Notes: generated from the sequence alone by a model not told the origin. Positions 26,401-35,874 are shown, counted from the stretch's first letter. The stretch is DNA of 53,656 nucleotides from Actinophytocola sp. (GCF_009379765.1 NZ_WHTD01000040.1:1-53656), one strand, 5' to 3'. Made by a program: numbers and translations.

Positions 26401-27075
26401 CTACGGGCCGAGGCGCTCGACCTTCCAGCCGTCGCGCTTCAGGTTGAACTGCAGGCGGTCGTGCATGCGGTCGCGGCGGCCCTGCCAGAACTCGACCACC
26501 TCCGGGCGGATGCGCCAGCCGCCCCAGTGCGGGGGTACCGGCACCTCGTCGGCGTCGGCGAAGCGGCGTTGCACGTTCGCGAGCGCGTTCTCCAGCGCGG
26601 TCCGCCCACTGACCACAATGGACTGTGGCGAGGCCCAGGCGCCGAGCTGGGAGCCGCGTGGGCGGCTGGCCCAGTACGTGGCGGTCTCGGCGAAGCTCAC
26701 CTTCTCGACCGTGCCGCGGACCGTCGCCTGGCGGTGCAGCGTGTACCAGGGGAACGTGGCCGACGCGTACCGCGTGGCCATCAGGTCGTGGCTCTTGGCG
26801 GAGGTGTAGTTCGTGAAGAACACGACGCCGCGCTCGTCCAGGCCCTTCGCGAGCACGGTGCGGGACGCGGGCAGGCCGTCGGCGTTGGCGGTGGCCAGGA
26901 CCATCGCGTTGGGCTCGGGCGCGGATGCCCGGATGGCGTCGTCGAGCCAGGCTTGCAGCTGCTCGTGCCAGGTCTCGGCGAGCTCGCCCTCACTCAGCGT
27001 GCCCTCCTCGTAGGAGACCCGCATCTTCGGCAGCTGCACGGCGATGCTGCTGGTCGCGATCTCGGCGTCCGCCAT
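26401..27075 (-). CDS. pdxH: pyridoxamine 5'-phosphate oxidase
   Basis: This 224-residue FMN enzyme should oxidise pyridoxamine- or pyridoxine-5'-phosphate to pyridoxal phosphate. Family motifs are present: MVLATANADGLPASRTVLAKGLDERGVVFFTNYTSAKSHDL, FPWYTLHRQATVRG, YWASRPRGSQLGAWASPQS, and the C-terminal signature EFWQGRRDRMHDRLQF. The N-terminal MRVSYEEGTLSE is also characteristic. The stop is followed by a repeat block. The 178 bases upstream of its start hold its promoter and no further gene. Confidence 0.95.
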   Translation of the reverse strand: MADAEIATSSIAVQLPKMRVSYEEGTLSEGELAETWHEQLQAWLDDAIRASAPEPNAMVLATANADGLPASRTVLAKGLDERGVVFFTNYTSAKSHDLMATRYASATFPWYTLHRQATVRGTVEKVSFAETATYWASRPRGSQLGAWASPQSIVVSGRTALENALANVQRRFADADEVPVPPHWGGWRIRPEVVEFWQGRRDRMHDRLQFNLKRDGWKVERLGP

Positions 27076-27253
27076 ACCTGAGCTCCTAGCCGTGAAGGGG
27101 TTGCCTCACACTCCGCATATCGAGGGAGGGCCTGCCGCCGATCGCCGGAAAGCCCTCATCCGTCGAAGGTACGGGTAATTCGCCCGCACGGAAACCGCAC
27201 GGCGGGTGATGGCCCCCACCCGAATCGATCCCGGACCGTGATACGGCCGGCGG

Positions 27254-27889
27254 CTAGGCCGGACGGGTGATGGAGGCGAGGAACACGGCCCGGATCTCGG
27301 TGGCGACGGCCTCCACCGGCAGCGGCGGCTGGTGCGCCTGCCACTCGCGGAGAATCCCGGTCATCGCACCGACCAGGGCGATGGCCGTCAGGTGGTAGTC
27401 GCGCTTGGGGGCGAGCCCGGCCTCGGCGACGCGGTTGCACTCCGCCTCGATGAAGTCGGTGTACCGGGTGAACCAGTCCCGGTGCTGGAGCTCCATCGCC
27501 TGGCTGATGCCCGGCGCCTCGACGTAGTTCAGCCGCGGGTAGCGCGGGTCCGATGTGACAGCGGCGACGAAGGCGTCCAGCAGCGTGGTGATCCGGGTGA
27601 GCGGCTCGGCGTCGGCGAGCGAGTCGAGCACCGGCAGCATGCGCTTCATCGCCTCGGTGTTGATGTGCGCGTGCAGCTCGAGGAGCAGCGCCTCCTTGCT
27701 GGCGAACTTCTCGTAGAAGTTCCGGGTCGACACCCCGGCCCTGGCACACAGGTCCGCGATCTTGGTCTTGTGATAGCCACGCGAGGTGAACTCGTCCAGT
27801 GCGGCCTCGAGCAGCCGCTCCCGCCGCTCGGCGCGCCGCTGCTCGGTGTCGACGCCCCGGTACATGCGGCTGTGCGAGCCCTGCCCCAT
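27254..27889 (-). CDS. TetR-family transcriptional regulator
   Basis: This 211-residue protein has an N-terminal helix-turn-helix: RLLEAALDEFTSRGYHKTKIADLCARAGVSTRNFYEKFASKEALLLEL. The C-terminal ligand domain is helical. It is divergent from a secreted lipase gene; the 124-base gap holds the CCAACTGG/CCAGTTGG inverted repeat, a good candidate operator for both genes. The exact start is uncertain; MYRGVDTEQRR, eight codons in, is an alternative. Confidence 0.9.
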   Translation of the reverse strand: MGQGSHSRMYRGVDTEQRRAERRERLLEAALDEFTSRGYHKTKIADLCARAGVSTRNFYEKFASKEALLLELHAHINTEAMKRMLPVLDSLADAEPLTRITTLLDAFVAAVTSDPRYPRLNYVEAPGISQAMELQHRDWFTRYTDFIEAECNRVAEAGLAPKRDYHLTAIALVGAMTGILREWQAHQPPLPVEAVATEIRAVFLASITRPA

Positions 27890-27932
27890 CGGACCTACCT
27901 ACTCCCTCAGCTGTAATGATGCCGGGAATTTC

Positions 27933-27958
27933 CCAACTGGACAGCACCGGCCAGTTGG
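27933..27958. promoter_or_regulatory. perfect inverted repeat CCAACTGG-N10-CCAGTTGG, candidate TetR operator
   Basis: The arms are at 27933-27940 and 27951-27958 with a ten-base spacer, giving a 26-bp symmetric site. It sits between the divergent tetR and lipase genes, 43 bases before tetR's start and 56 before the lipase's. The dimensions suit a TetR-family dimer. Confidence 0.55.
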
Positions 27959-28013
27959 TCTAGCTTCTGAAAATACCGATTACCACTGTGATGGCAACCA
28001 CGCGAGGTCGTCG

Positions 28014-29249
28014 ATGACGCGAATCTTCCCACGGTCACTCGGTCAGGTGCTCTGGAGTTTGCTGGCGGTGCTCACTGTGTTGTTCGCCGTGCCAGGTCAG
28101 GCAACCGCCGTCCCGGTGGGAGTTCCCGCACCTTCAGGCGATCCGTTTTACACCCCGCCGCAACCACTTCCGGCAGGGGTCCCCGGGGATGTCATTCGGC
28201 AGCGCACGGTAAACGTGTACGCGGAACCACTCGGTGTGTTCCCGATGCCGGTGAACGCCTGGCAGATTCTTTACCGCTCAACTTCCGCGACGGGTACCGC
28301 CGATGCGGTATCCGGAACGTTGCTGGTGCCGAAGGCGCCGTGGCAGCGCGGCGGTGCGCGGCCGCTCGTGAGCTACGCGGTCGGCACGCACGGCCTCGGC
28401 GACTCGTGCGCGCCTTCCTACAAGCTGCGCACCGGCACCGAGAACGAGATCCTCCTGATCAGCCAGGCGCTGCTGCGGGGCTGGGCGGTCGTGCTCACCG
28501 ACTACGAGGGCCTCGGCACGCCCAGCCGGCACACGTACGCGGTCGGCCGGTCCGAGGGCCACGCGGTGCTGGACGCGGCCCGCGCGGCGGCCCGAGTGCC
28601 GGGCTCTGGACTGTCCGCGTCGGGCCCGGTCGGCGTGTTCGGCTACTCGCAGGGCGGTCAGGCGACGACGTTCGCCGGTGAGCTGGCGCCGACGTACGCA
28701 CCGGAGCTGAACCTGGTCGGCATCGCGACCGGCGGCGTGCCGGCGGATCTCGCGGCGGTGGCCCGGTTCAACGACGGCAACGTCGGCTTCTCCCTCGTGC
28801 TGGGCGCGGCCGTGGGCTATGCGGCGGCCTACCCGGACGTGCCGTTCGAGCAGATCCTCAACGACACCGGCCGGGCGACCGTGCCGCGCGTGGCGCAGGC
28901 ATGCACCGTGGAGCTGGCGACGATCGCGCCTTTCCGCCACCTCAACGACTTCGTCACGGTGCCCGACCCGCTGGCCGACCCGCGCTGGCAGGCTCGGCTG
29001 ACCGAGAACCGCGCCGGCACCCGCGCCCCGGCGGCGCCGGTGTACCTCTACCACGGCACGGCGGACGAGCTGATTCCGCTGGCCGTCGGCCGCCGGCTGC
29101 GCACGCAGTGGTGCGACCTTGGCGCGTCGGTGCGGTGGCAGGAGATCCCGCTGGCGGAGCACATCCTCGGCGTGAGCGTGGGCGGCCCCGCGGCGATGAC
29201 CTGGTTGGGTGACCGCTTCGCCGGCAGGCCCGTGACCAGCAACTGCTGA
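28014..29249 (+). CDS. secreted lipase (secretory lipase/LIP family)
   Basis: This 411-residue exported alpha/beta hydrolase has a signal peptide (SLGQVLWSLLAVLTVLFAVPGQATA). The nucleophile Ser212 lies in GVFGYSQGGQA. Further family blocks are SYAVGTHGLGDSCAPSYKL, GWAVVLTDYEGLGTPSRHTYAVGRS, and the C-terminal VYLYHGTADELIPLAVGR with catalytic Asp, then AEHILGV with His. The layout is that of PF03583 secretory lipases. ATG 28014 gives a proper signal peptide. It is divergent from tetR and probably repressed by it. Uma2 follows after 14 bases. Confidence 0.9.
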   Translation: MTRIFPRSLGQVLWSLLAVLTVLFAVPGQATAVPVGVPAPSGDPFYTPPQPLPAGVPGDVIRQRTVNVYAEPLGVFPMPVNAWQILYRSTSATGTADAVSGTLLVPKAPWQRGGARPLVSYAVGTHGLGDSCAPSYKLRTGTENEILLISQALLRGWAVVLTDYEGLGTPSRHTYAVGRSEGHAVLDAARAAARVPGSGLSASGPVGVFGYSQGGQATTFAGELAPTYAPELNLVGIATGGVPADLAAVARFNDGNVGFSLVLGAAVGYAAAYPDVPFEQILNDTGRATVPRVAQACTVELATIAPFRHLNDFVTVPDPLADPRWQARLTENRAGTRAPAAPVYLYHGTADELIPLAVGRRLRTQWCDLGASVRWQEIPLAEHILGVSVGGPAAMTWLGDRFAGRPVTSNC

Positions 29250-29263
29250 GCTAGGCTGATCGC

Positions 29264-29830
29264 ATGACCGTCGCGTCGTGGCCCGATCACCTCCTCACGC
29301 TGGAGGAGTGGGACGCGTTACCAGAGGACACCTCTCGGCATGTCGAACTGGTCGAAGGAGTTCTGGTCGTGTCCCCCCGGGCCGCCCCGCACCACAACAC
29401 CGCGATGGGCAATCTGATGGTCGCCATCAACCGACAGCTGCCCAGCACCCTCGTTGCCACCCAGGACAGCGAGGTAGTGGTCAATCCTGGCTTCCCGGCG
29501 ACCGTCCGAGCTCCTGATGTGCTGGTGACGAGCGCCAGTCGGTATCGGCAGAACCCGCCTCGGTTCGACGCCGGCGACGTGCTGCTCGCCATCGAGATCA
29601 TCTCCCCGGGCAGCGTCACGACCGATCGAGTGACCAAGCTCGTGCAGTACGCCCAAGCCGGCATACCGCATTACTGGATCGTCGATCTGAAGGAGCCGGC
29701 GACGCTGGTTGCGCACACTCTGGTCGATGGCTGCTACGAGGTCGCGGCCAAGGCCACCAGCAAGGTGACGCTTGCCGAGCCGGCGACCGTCACGGTCGAT
29801 GTCAGCCGGTTGACCGAGCCGCGGTACTGA
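29264..29830 (+). CDS. Uma2-family (DUF820) restriction-endonuclease-fold protein
   Basis: This 188-residue protein has a PD-(D/E)XK-like core: VELVEGVLVVSPRAAPHHN (E), RAPDVLVTS (D) and DVLLAIEIISPGS (ExI motif), followed by KLVQYAQAGIPHYWIVDL. Uma2 proteins occur in multiple copies in actinobacteria and cyanobacteria and have no settled function. It follows the lipase gene by 14 bases. Its last 29 bases overlap the convergent ureD 3' end. Confidence 0.88.
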   Translation: MTVASWPDHLLTLEEWDALPEDTSRHVELVEGVLVVSPRAAPHHNTAMGNLMVAINRQLPSTLVATQDSEVVVNPGFPATVRAPDVLVTSASRYRQNPPRFDAGDVLLAIEIISPGSVTTDRVTKLVQYAQAGIPHYWIVDLKEPATLVAHTLVDGCYEVAAKATSKVTLAEPATVTVDVSRLTEPRY

Positions 29831-30527
29831 GGTCCAGGTGGCGTAGCGCCGTCACCGCGTCGTCGGCGAGGGCGGTGCTCAGCGTGCCGCCCGCGGCCAG
29901 CGGGGTTCTCGACCACCATTCGCCGCTGGCGGGGTCGGGGCGGGTGCCGTCGAGGCGTAGTTCGGTCGCCAGGACGCGTTTCCCGGCCAGGTAGGCCACG
30001 CTCGCCTGGAGGTCCGGGTCGCCGATCGTCAGGTGCTGGCGCAGGACCGGGCGGCCCGCGCGGGTGACGGTCGTCGACGTGGTGAGGATGCCCGGGCGTT
30101 CGCCGGTGCGACCGAGGACCAGGACCTCCCGGGTGTGCAGGCGGGCATCCGCGGCCAGGGTCGCGGTCAGCGACGCGATGTGGTTCGCCCGGGCCGTGAC
30201 CACGGTCGGCTCGGGGCGGTAGTGGAGGCTTGCGCCCTCGGCCACGTGCAGGTGGACCACCGCACGGCTGGGCGCGCCGTGCGGTCCCGGCAGGGCCAGG
30301 GTCGCGGCGACCCCGGTCAGAACCAACGACGCTGACCGTCCTACGTGGACGGTCAGGGTCAGCTCGTCGCCGCCCAGCGGGGCCGCGGCGGAGTTGAGCA
30401 GGTGGACCACCGCCGAGCCACCGGCACCGCGGACCGGGATCAGGGTCAGCGGGGACGCCGAGCGGAGCACCCGGACCACGTTGCGCCCGGCGCGGCACTC
30501 GACCTCCAGGCGGGCCGAAGCCTTCAC
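29802..30527 (-). CDS. ureD: urease accessory protein UreD
   Basis: This 241-residue protein is the UreD scaffold of the nickel-insertion complex. Typical features are ARLEVECRAGRNVVRVLRS, LTLIPVRG, LLNSAAAPLGGDELTL, and REVLVLGRTGERPG. It lies at the 3' end of ureABCFGD, as in other actinobacteria. The GTG start overlaps the original ureG stop (GTGA at 30524-30527), so expression normally depends on translation through ureG, which is now interrupted. The overlap with uma2 at the 3' end is convergent. Confidence 0.88.
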   Translation of the reverse strand: MKASARLEVECRAGRNVVRVLRSASPLTLIPVRGAGGSAVVHLLNSAAAPLGGDELTLTVHVGRSASLVLTGVAATLALPGPHGAPSRAVVHLHVAEGASLHYRPEPTVVTARANHIASLTATLAADARLHTREVLVLGRTGERPGILTTSTTVTRAGRPVLRQHLTIGDPDLQASVAYLAGKRVLATELRLDGTRPDPASGEWWSRTPLAAGGTLSTALADDAVTALRHLDLSTAARSTG

Positions 30528-31375
30528 ACCAGGACCAGCTGCTCGCGCACCCAGCTCGCTACGGCCGGTGCGTCCGGGGTGTCCACAAGGGACTGCAGCA
30601 CCACCGGCAGGCCGCCGCGGATGCGCTCGGCGTCGCCGGACATCACGGTCAGGTCGGCGCCCACCAGCGGCGCTAGTGTCGTGAGTCCGAGGAACGTTTG
30701 CGTTTGCCGGGGCCCAGATCGCCCCTGGCCGCGTTGTCGGGGAAACCCGAATACGACCCGGTATGAGGGATTCCCTCCGCCTCGCCAGGAACGATCTGGA
30801 TCCCCGGCAAACATCAAACAACCTCGAACTCACGACACTAGGTCGGTCTTGTTGATCACCAGCAGGTCGGCGGTCGTCACGCCCGGGCCGCCCTTGCGCG
30901 GAACCTTGTCACCACCCGCCACGTCGACCACGAAGATCTGGCGGTCGACCAGGCCGCGGGAGAACACCGCGGTCAGGTTGTCGCCGCCGCTCTCGATGAT
31001 CACCAGGCGCAGCCCCGGAAACCGGTCCGTCAGCACATCCACCGCGTCCAGGTTCGCGGTGATGTCGTCCCGGATCGCCGTGTGCGGGCAGCATCCGGTC
31101 TGTACCGCCTCGATCCGCGACGGGTCCAGCACGCCCGCCCGGCGCAGGAAGTCCGCGTCCTCGGTCGTGTAGATGTCGTTGGTCACCACCGCGACCTCGA
31201 CGTCGGTCAGCGCCCGGCAGAGCGCCGCCACCAGCGCGGTCTTGCCGCTGCCGACCGGACCGCCGACGCCGATCCGCAGCGGGCGACCGCCGGAGGGCGG
31301 CGCCCGGTGCGGGTCCGGCTCGGCGACCGTCGGGTCGAAGCTCACGGGGTGGGTGTGCTCGTGATCAGCTCGCAA
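30524..31375 (-). pseudogene. ureG: urease accessory GTPase UreG, split by a MITE
   Basis: The 5' part codes for 181 residues and ends NKTDLVS. It has P-loop [25 protein letters not shown], the metal-binding [18 protein letters not shown] and the G4 motif NKTDL. The missing C terminus, LAPLVGADLTVMSGDAERIRGG through to the ureD overlap, is intact on the far side of the element (30524-30676). Removing 165 bp restores GAC-CTA-GCG-CCG (DLAP) exactly. The truncated protein keeps most GTPase motifs but loses the last ~50 residues, so nickel delivery to urease is probably lost. The start is TTG at 31375 (His-containing DHEHTHP), overlapping ureF; GTG 31345 is possible. Confidence 0.9.
30673..30841. 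mobile_element. IS630-type MITE inserted in ureG
   Basis: Ends CTAGTGTCGTGAGTCCGAGG (30673-30692) and CCTCGAACTCACGACACTAG (30822-30841) are inverted repeats with one mismatch. The similarity continues inward through GTTTGCCGGGG and CCAGATCG to about 57 bases per arm, so almost the whole element is a foldback. The insertion duplicates TA within CTAG, the target style of IS630/Tc1-mariner elements. Net insertion is 165 bp, and no transposase is encoded. Confidence 0.88.
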
Positions 31376-32060
31376 AGAGACGCACCTCTTCTCGGTGATG
31401 CCGGTCGTGTTCCTCGGCCAGCAGGTCCAACCCCGGCGCGCCGGGCGCGGGCAGCAGCGCCGGATCGAGCCCCGCCGACGCCGCGGCCGACGCCGCGACC
31501 GAGCGCAGCACGGGGGCCAGCTCGGCGACGATCCCGTTGACCCGCAACGGATCCAGCCCCAGCAGCCGCACGGCCGCGCTCGCCGGCCCGCTCACCGACA
31601 GGTATGCCGCGGCCAGCGAGGCGTCCGCGGGCGCGCCGCCACCCGCCCCGACCACCGCGCCCAGCACGATCGCGTGGTGCGGCCGCGGCGTCGCGGCCAG
31701 CAGGGAGCGCAAGGGTGATCCACACCCACTGTCCACAGTGGGGATAACACTCGCGGCCCGCGCGGTCGCCCGGCCCTGCGCCCGCGACGCGGAGCGCTGC
31801 GCCGCGGACGGTGTCCGCGCGTCCAGCTCGACGTCCAAAGTGGACCATAGGTTGGCGCCGCGCAGCGCGCAGTGCGCGGCGGCCGCGGCGAACGCCGCGG
31901 CCAGCGAGCCCGCCGTGCGCAGCCGGCCGAGCAGGAACGGCGGCAGGTCGTCCTCGGCACGCACCAGCCCGCGCGCGGCCGCCTCCTCCAGCCCGCCGGA
32001 GTGCACGTGCCCGCCCCCGGGGAACCGGGAGTCGGCCAGCAGCAACGCCAGGACGTCCAT
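31365..32060 (-). CDS. ureF: urease accessory protein UreF
   Basis: This 231-residue all-helical protein acts in the UreDFG complex that loads nickel into urease. The N terminus [30 protein letters not shown] is the UreF signature, and [19 protein letters not shown] is the second block. Its ATG shares one base with the ureC stop (TGATG), and its own stop overlaps the ureG start by 11 bases. The middle contains GTCCA-type palindromes (31731, 31833). Confidence 0.9.
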   Translation of the reverse strand: MDVLALLLADSRFPGGGHVHSGGLEEAAARGLVRAEDDLPPFLLGRLRTAGSLAAAFAAAAAHCALRGANLWSTLDVELDARTPSAAQRSASRAQGRATARAASVIPTVDSGCGSPLRSLLAATPRPHHAIVLGAVVGAGGGAPADASLAAAYLSVSGPASAAVRLLGLDPLRVNGIVAELAPVLRSVAASAAASAGLDPALLPAPGAPGLDLLAEEHDRHHREEVRLFAS

Positions 32061-33775
32061 CAGAACAGGAAGTAGCGCTGCGCCATCGGCAGCTCCGCCA
32101 CCGGCGCCGGCTCGATCAGCTCGCCGTCGACGTGCACGGCGAAGCTGTCCGGGTCGACCGTCACGTCGGGCAGCGCGTCGTTGCCGATCATGTCCGCCTT
32201 CGTGACCCGCCGGGTGTCGGTGACCGCCACCATCGGTGTCGCCGTGCCGAGCCGGTCGGCCAGCCCGAGCGCGGCGGGCGCGACGAAGTGCAGGCTCGAC
32301 GCGGACGCCACCCGCGGCGCGGCGCCGTACATCGGCCGGGCCAGCACGGGCTGCGGCGTCGGGATCGAGGCGTTCGCGTCACCCATCGCCGCCCACGCGA
32401 TGAACCCGCCCTTGAGCACCAGCGACGGCTTCACCCCGAAGAACTTCGGCTCCCACAGCACCAGGTCCGCGAGCTTGCCGACCTCGACCGACCCGATCTC
32501 GTGCGCGAGCCCGTGCGCGATCGCCGGGTTGATCGTGTACTTCGCCACGTACCGCCGGGCCCGCAGGTTGTCCGCCGCGCCGTCACCCGCCAGCGTGCCG
32601 CGGCGGCGCTTCATCACGTGCGCGGTCTGCCAGGTCCTGATGACCACCTCGCCGATCCGGCCCATCGCCTGCGAGTCCGACCCGATCATCGAGATCGCGC
32701 CCAGGTCGTGCAGCACGTCCTCGGCCGCGATGGTGGTCGGCCGGATGCGGCTCTCCGCGAACGCCAGGTCCTCCGGCACCGACGGGTTCAGGTGGTGGCA
32801 CACCATCAACATGTCCAGGTGCTCGTCGATGGTGTTCACCGTGTGCGGCCGGGTCGGGTTGGTCGAGGAGGGCAGCACGTTCGGCAGGCCCACCACGCGG
32901 ATGATGTCCGGCGCGTGCCCGCCGCCCGCACCTTCGGTGTGGTAGGCGTTGATCGACCGGCCGCCGATCGCATCCACAGTGGACTCGACGAAGCCGGCCT
33001 CGTTCAGCGTGTCGGTGTGGATCGCCACCTGCACACCCGACTCGTCGGCCACCCGCAGGCACGCGTCGATCGCGGCCGGCGTGGTGCCCCAGTCCTCGTG
33101 CAGCTTGAACCCGCCCGCGCCGGCCGCGAGCTGCTCGCGCAGCCCTTCGGCCGAGACCGTGTTCCCCTTGCCCAGCAACAGGACGTTCACCGGCTGGCCG
33201 TCCATCGCCTGCAACATCCTGGCGAGGTTGAACGCGCCCGGCGTGACCGTGGTGGCCTTGCTCCCCTCGGCGGGCCCGGTGCCGCCGCCGACCAGCGTGG
33301 TCAGCCCGGACGCGAGCGCCGTCTCCGTCAACTGTGGACAGATGAAGTGGACATGGCAGTCGATCCCGCCCGCGGTGAGGATCTCCCCGTTGCCGCCGAT
33401 CACCTCGGTCGACGGCCCGATCACCAGCGCGGGGTCGACGCCGTCCATCGTGTCGGGGTTGCCGGCCTTGCCGACGGCGACGATCCGCCCGTCCCGCACC
33501 CCGACGTCCGCCTTCACCACGCCCCAGTGGTCGAGCACGACGACGCCGGTGATCACGAGGTCCGGCGCGCCGTCCGTGCGGGTGGCGGTCGACTGGCCCA
33601 TCGACTCGCGGATCACCTTGCCACCGCCGAAGATGACCTCGTCGCCCGAGCCGCCGGGACCGCGCGACCGGTCCTCGGTGACCTCGACCAGCAGATCCGT
33701 GTCCGCCAACCGGATCCGGTCGCCGGTGGTCGGCCCCAGCAACGACACGTACCGGGACCTGTCGACGGTACTCAC
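32060..33775 (-). CDS. ureC: urease subunit alpha
   Basis: This 571-residue protein is the catalytic subunit of nickel urease, hydrolysing urea to ammonia and carbamate in the cytoplasm. Active-site features are [12 protein letters not shown] (metal His pair), GFKLHEDWG (carbamylated Lys), [19 protein letters not shown] (mobile flap Cys-His) and [13 protein letters not shown] (metal Asp). Full length matches the family. The GTG start overlaps the ureB stop. The structural subunits look intact even though the maturation gene ureG is split. Confidence 0.96.
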   Translation of the reverse strand: MSTVDRSRYVSLLGPTTGDRIRLADTDLLVEVTEDRSRGPGGSGDEVIFGGGKVIRESMGQSTATRTDGAPDLVITGVVVLDHWGVVKADVGVRDGRIVAVGKAGNPDTMDGVDPALVIGPSTEVIGGNGEILTAGGIDCHVHFICPQLTETALASGLTTLVGGGTGPAEGSKATTVTPGAFNLARMLQAMDGQPVNVLLLGKGNTVSAEGLREQLAAGAGGFKLHEDWGTTPAAIDACLRVADESGVQVAIHTDTLNEAGFVESTVDAIGGRSINAYHTEGAGGGHAPDIIRVVGLPNVLPSSTNPTRPHTVNTIDEHLDMLMVCHHLNPSVPEDLAFAESRIRPTTIAAEDVLHDLGAISMIGSDSQAMGRIGEVVIRTWQTAHVMKRRRGTLAGDGAADNLRARRYVAKYTINPAIAHGLAHEIGSVEVGKLADLVLWEPKFFGVKPSLVLKGGFIAWAAMGDANASIPTPQPVLARPMYGAAPRVASASSLHFVAPAALGLADRLGTATPMVAVTDTRRVTKADMIGNDALPDVTVDPDSFAVHVDGELIEPAPVAELPMAQRYFLF

Positions 33776-34077
33776 AGCTCCCCCGCGAGCTCGGCCCGCA
33801 GCCCGGGCACGATCCGACGGCCGGCGAGCGGCACCAGCGTGACCTCCCGCTCCACCCCCGGCTCGAACCGCACCGACGTCCCCGCCGGGATGTCCAGCCG
33901 GTGCCCCCACGCCTGGTCCCGGTCGAACTCGAGCCCGGGGTTGGCTGCGGCGAAGTGGTAGTGCGAGCCGACCTGCACCGGCCGGTCCGCGGTGTTGCGG
34001 ACGACGAGCCGCACCCGCGGCCTGCCGGGGTTCAGCTCGACCGGCTCGGCGGCCGGGACGACCTCTCCAGGAATCAC
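33772..34077 (-). CDS. ureB: urease subunit beta
   Basis: This 101-residue protein starts [19 protein letters not shown] and carries the typical [28 protein letters not shown]. It binds the alpha and gamma subunits to form the (alpha-beta-gamma)3 trimer. It begins ten bases after the ureA stop and its stop overlaps the ureC GTG. Confidence 0.95.
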   Translation of the reverse strand: MIPGEVVPAAEPVELNPGRPRVRLVVRNTADRPVQVGSHYHFAAANPGLEFDRDQAWGHRLDIPAGTSVRFEPGVEREVTLVPLAGRRIVPGLRAELAGEL

Positions 34078-34086
34078 CGCGCCTCC

Positions 34087-34389
34087 TCAGGCGATCGGGC
34101 TGTGGACGGTCACGAGCTTGGTGCCGTCCGGAAAGGTCGCCTCGACCTGGACCGAGTCGATCATCTCCGGAATGCCGTCCAGGACCTGCTCGCGAGACAG
34201 CACTGAACGGCCGCTCGACATCAGCTCACCGACCGAACGCCCGTCCCGCGCGCCCTCGACGACGTGGTCGGTGATCAGCGCGACGGCCTCCGGGTAGTTC
34301 AGCCGGACACCGCGGGAAAGTCGCCGCCGCGAGACCTCGGCAGCCATGGCTACCAGCAGCTTGTCCCGTTCCTGGGGAGTCAGGTGCAT
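34087..34389 (-). CDS. ureA: urease subunit gamma
   Basis: This 100-residue protein has [50 protein letters not shown] and the C-terminal [18 protein letters not shown], both diagnostic. It is first gene of the urease operon. ATG 34389 agrees with the normal 100-residue length. The region upstream (34390-34631) is shared with the divergent citA and contains three CTGAATCG copies. Confidence 0.95.
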   Translation of the reverse strand: MHLTPQERDKLLVAMAAEVSRRRLSRGVRLNYPEAVALITDHVVEGARDGRSVGELMSSGRSVLSREQVLDGIPEMIDSVQVEATFPDGTKLVTVHSPIA

Positions 34390-34422
34390 GGGAAGAGGTC
34401 TACCACCGGACCGCACCCGTTT

Positions 34423-34476
34423 CGATTCAGGAAACGCAGGCGTAACACCGGCTTTCTGAATCGTTCTCCTGAATCG
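34423..34476. promoter_or_regulatory. three CTGAATCG elements in the ureA-citA divergent region
   Basis: CGATTCAGGA (34423-34432) and TCCTGAATCG (34467-34476) are perfect 10-bp inverted repeats 34 bases apart, and a third copy CTGAATCG lies at 34456-34463. Three spaced copies between two divergent genes suggest binding of one regulator to several sites, perhaps linking nitrogen or carbon status to both genes. The regulator is not recognised. Confidence 0.45.
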
Positions 34477-34631
34477 TGACCGAAACCACCGGCCGTGACA
34501 ATTGCCACAACGCCTCGAACAGGAGGAAAGTTGCAGAAACCGCGCGGTGAAGCCCGGTGCCGGGGGTTCCGGGAGCACCGAAAGTCGATCACCGCGCGCG
34601 TCTGTTCGGGGGCGGCGGAGAGGCTGAAACG

Positions 34632-35786
34632 ATGCACAGCGCGGTGCGGCAGGTCGAGACGACTCCAGCGGCTGCGGAGCCGGACGACGGTTACCGCCCT
34701 GGCCTGGAAGGCGTGGTCGCGTTCCGCACCGAGATCGCCGAACCGGACCGCGACGGCGGCGCGCTGCGTTACCGCGGGGTGAACATCGAGGACCTCGTCG
34801 GCAAGGTCACCTTCGGCGACGTGTGGGCCCTGCTCGTCGACGGCCGCTTCGGCAAGGGACTGCCGCCCGCCGAGCCGTTCCCGATCCCGGTGCACACCGG
34901 CGACGTCCGGGTCGACGTGCAGGCCGCGCTCGCGATGCTCGCCCCGATCTGGGACTACAAGCCGCTCCTGGACGTCAGCGACGCCGAGGCCCGCGAGCAT
35001 CTCGCCCGCGCGTCGGTGATGGCGCTGTCCTATGTGGCCCAGTCCGCGCGGGGCATCGGCCGGCCCGCGGTGCCGCAGGCGCGCATCGACGAGTGCGACA
35101 CGATCACCGAGCGGTTCATGACCCGCTGGCGTGGCGAGCCCGACCCGGCGCAGGTGCGTGCCGTGGACGCGTACTGGGTGTCCGCGGCCGAGCACGGGCT
35201 GAACGCGTCGACGTTCACCGCCCGGGTGATCGCCTCCACCGGCGCGGACGTGGCGGCGGCGATGTCCGGCGCGATCGGCGCGATGTCCGGCCCGCTGCAC
35301 GGCGGCGCGCCGGCGCGGGTGCTGCCGATGATCGAGGAGGTCGAGAACGTCGGCGACGCGCGCAAGGTCGTCGCGTCCATCCTGGACCGCGGTGACCGGC
35401 TGATGGGCTTCGGCCACCGGGTGTACCGGGCCGAGGACCCGCGCGCCCGAGTACTCCGGCGCACCTGCCAGGAGCTCGGCGCGGTCCGTTACGAGGCGGC
35501 CGCCGAGCTGGAGCAGGCCGCGCTCACCGAGCTGCGCGAGCGCAGGCCGGACCGCGCGATCGAGACGAACGTCGAGTTCTGGGCGGCGGTCATCCTCGAC
35601 TTCGCGAAGGTGCCGCCGCACATGATGCCGGCGATGTTCACCTGTGCCCGGACGGCCGGCTGGTGCGCGCACATCATGGAGCAGAAGCGAACCGGCCGCC
35701 TGGTGCGCCCGTCCGCCCACTACGTCGGTCCTGGTCCGCGCGGTGTGGACGAGATCGAGGGCTGGGAGACCGTCAACCACGCCTGA
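34632..35786 (+). CDS. citA: citrate synthase 2 (short form)
   Basis: This 384-residue enzyme belongs to the shorter citrate/2-methylcitrate synthase group. Motifs are [47 protein letters not shown] (catalytic His) and [22 protein letters not shown] (catalytic Asp). Actinobacteria usually carry this paralogue together with hexameric gltA. Methylcitrate activity cannot be excluded, but no prp genes are near. The ATG at 34632 begins [17 protein letters not shown]. The 22-bp repeat array begins at the first base after its stop. Confidence 0.9.
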   Translation: MHSAVRQVETTPAAAEPDDGYRPGLEGVVAFRTEIAEPDRDGGALRYRGVNIEDLVGKVTFGDVWALLVDGRFGKGLPPAEPFPIPVHTGDVRVDVQAALAMLAPIWDYKPLLDVSDAEAREHLARASVMALSYVAQSARGIGRPAVPQARIDECDTITERFMTRWRGEPDPAQVRAVDAYWVSAAEHGLNASTFTARVIASTGADVAAAMSGAIGAMSGPLHGGAPARVLPMIEEVENVGDARKVVASILDRGDRLMGFGHRVYRAEDPRARVLRRTCQELGAVRYEAAAELEQAALTELRERRPDRAIETNVEFWAAVILDFAKVPPHMMPAMFTCARTAGWCAHIMEQKRTGRLVRPSAHYVGPGPRGVDEIEGWETVNHA

Positions 35787-35874
35787 GCGTTGGACTCGCG
35801 GGTCCCGAGCGTTGGACTCGCCGGTCCCGAACGTTGGACTCGCGGGTTCTGGGCGTTGGACTCGCGGGTTCTGG
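35787..35874. repeat. four 22-bp tandem repeats of the GTTGGACTCGCGGGT family
   Basis: Units start at 35787, 35809, 35831 and 35853 with core GCGTTGGACTCGCGGGT. The first begins on the base after the citA stop. Units share their core with the blocks at 21.4 and 26.3 kb. The rest of the interval to 35,982 contains no gene. Confidence 0.9.

Noticed and set aside
34390..34631. Extended ureA start giving a 163-residue protein
   Set aside because: The extra N terminus crosses the divergent promoter and is not like any UreA; the ATG at 34389 gives the normal 100 residues.
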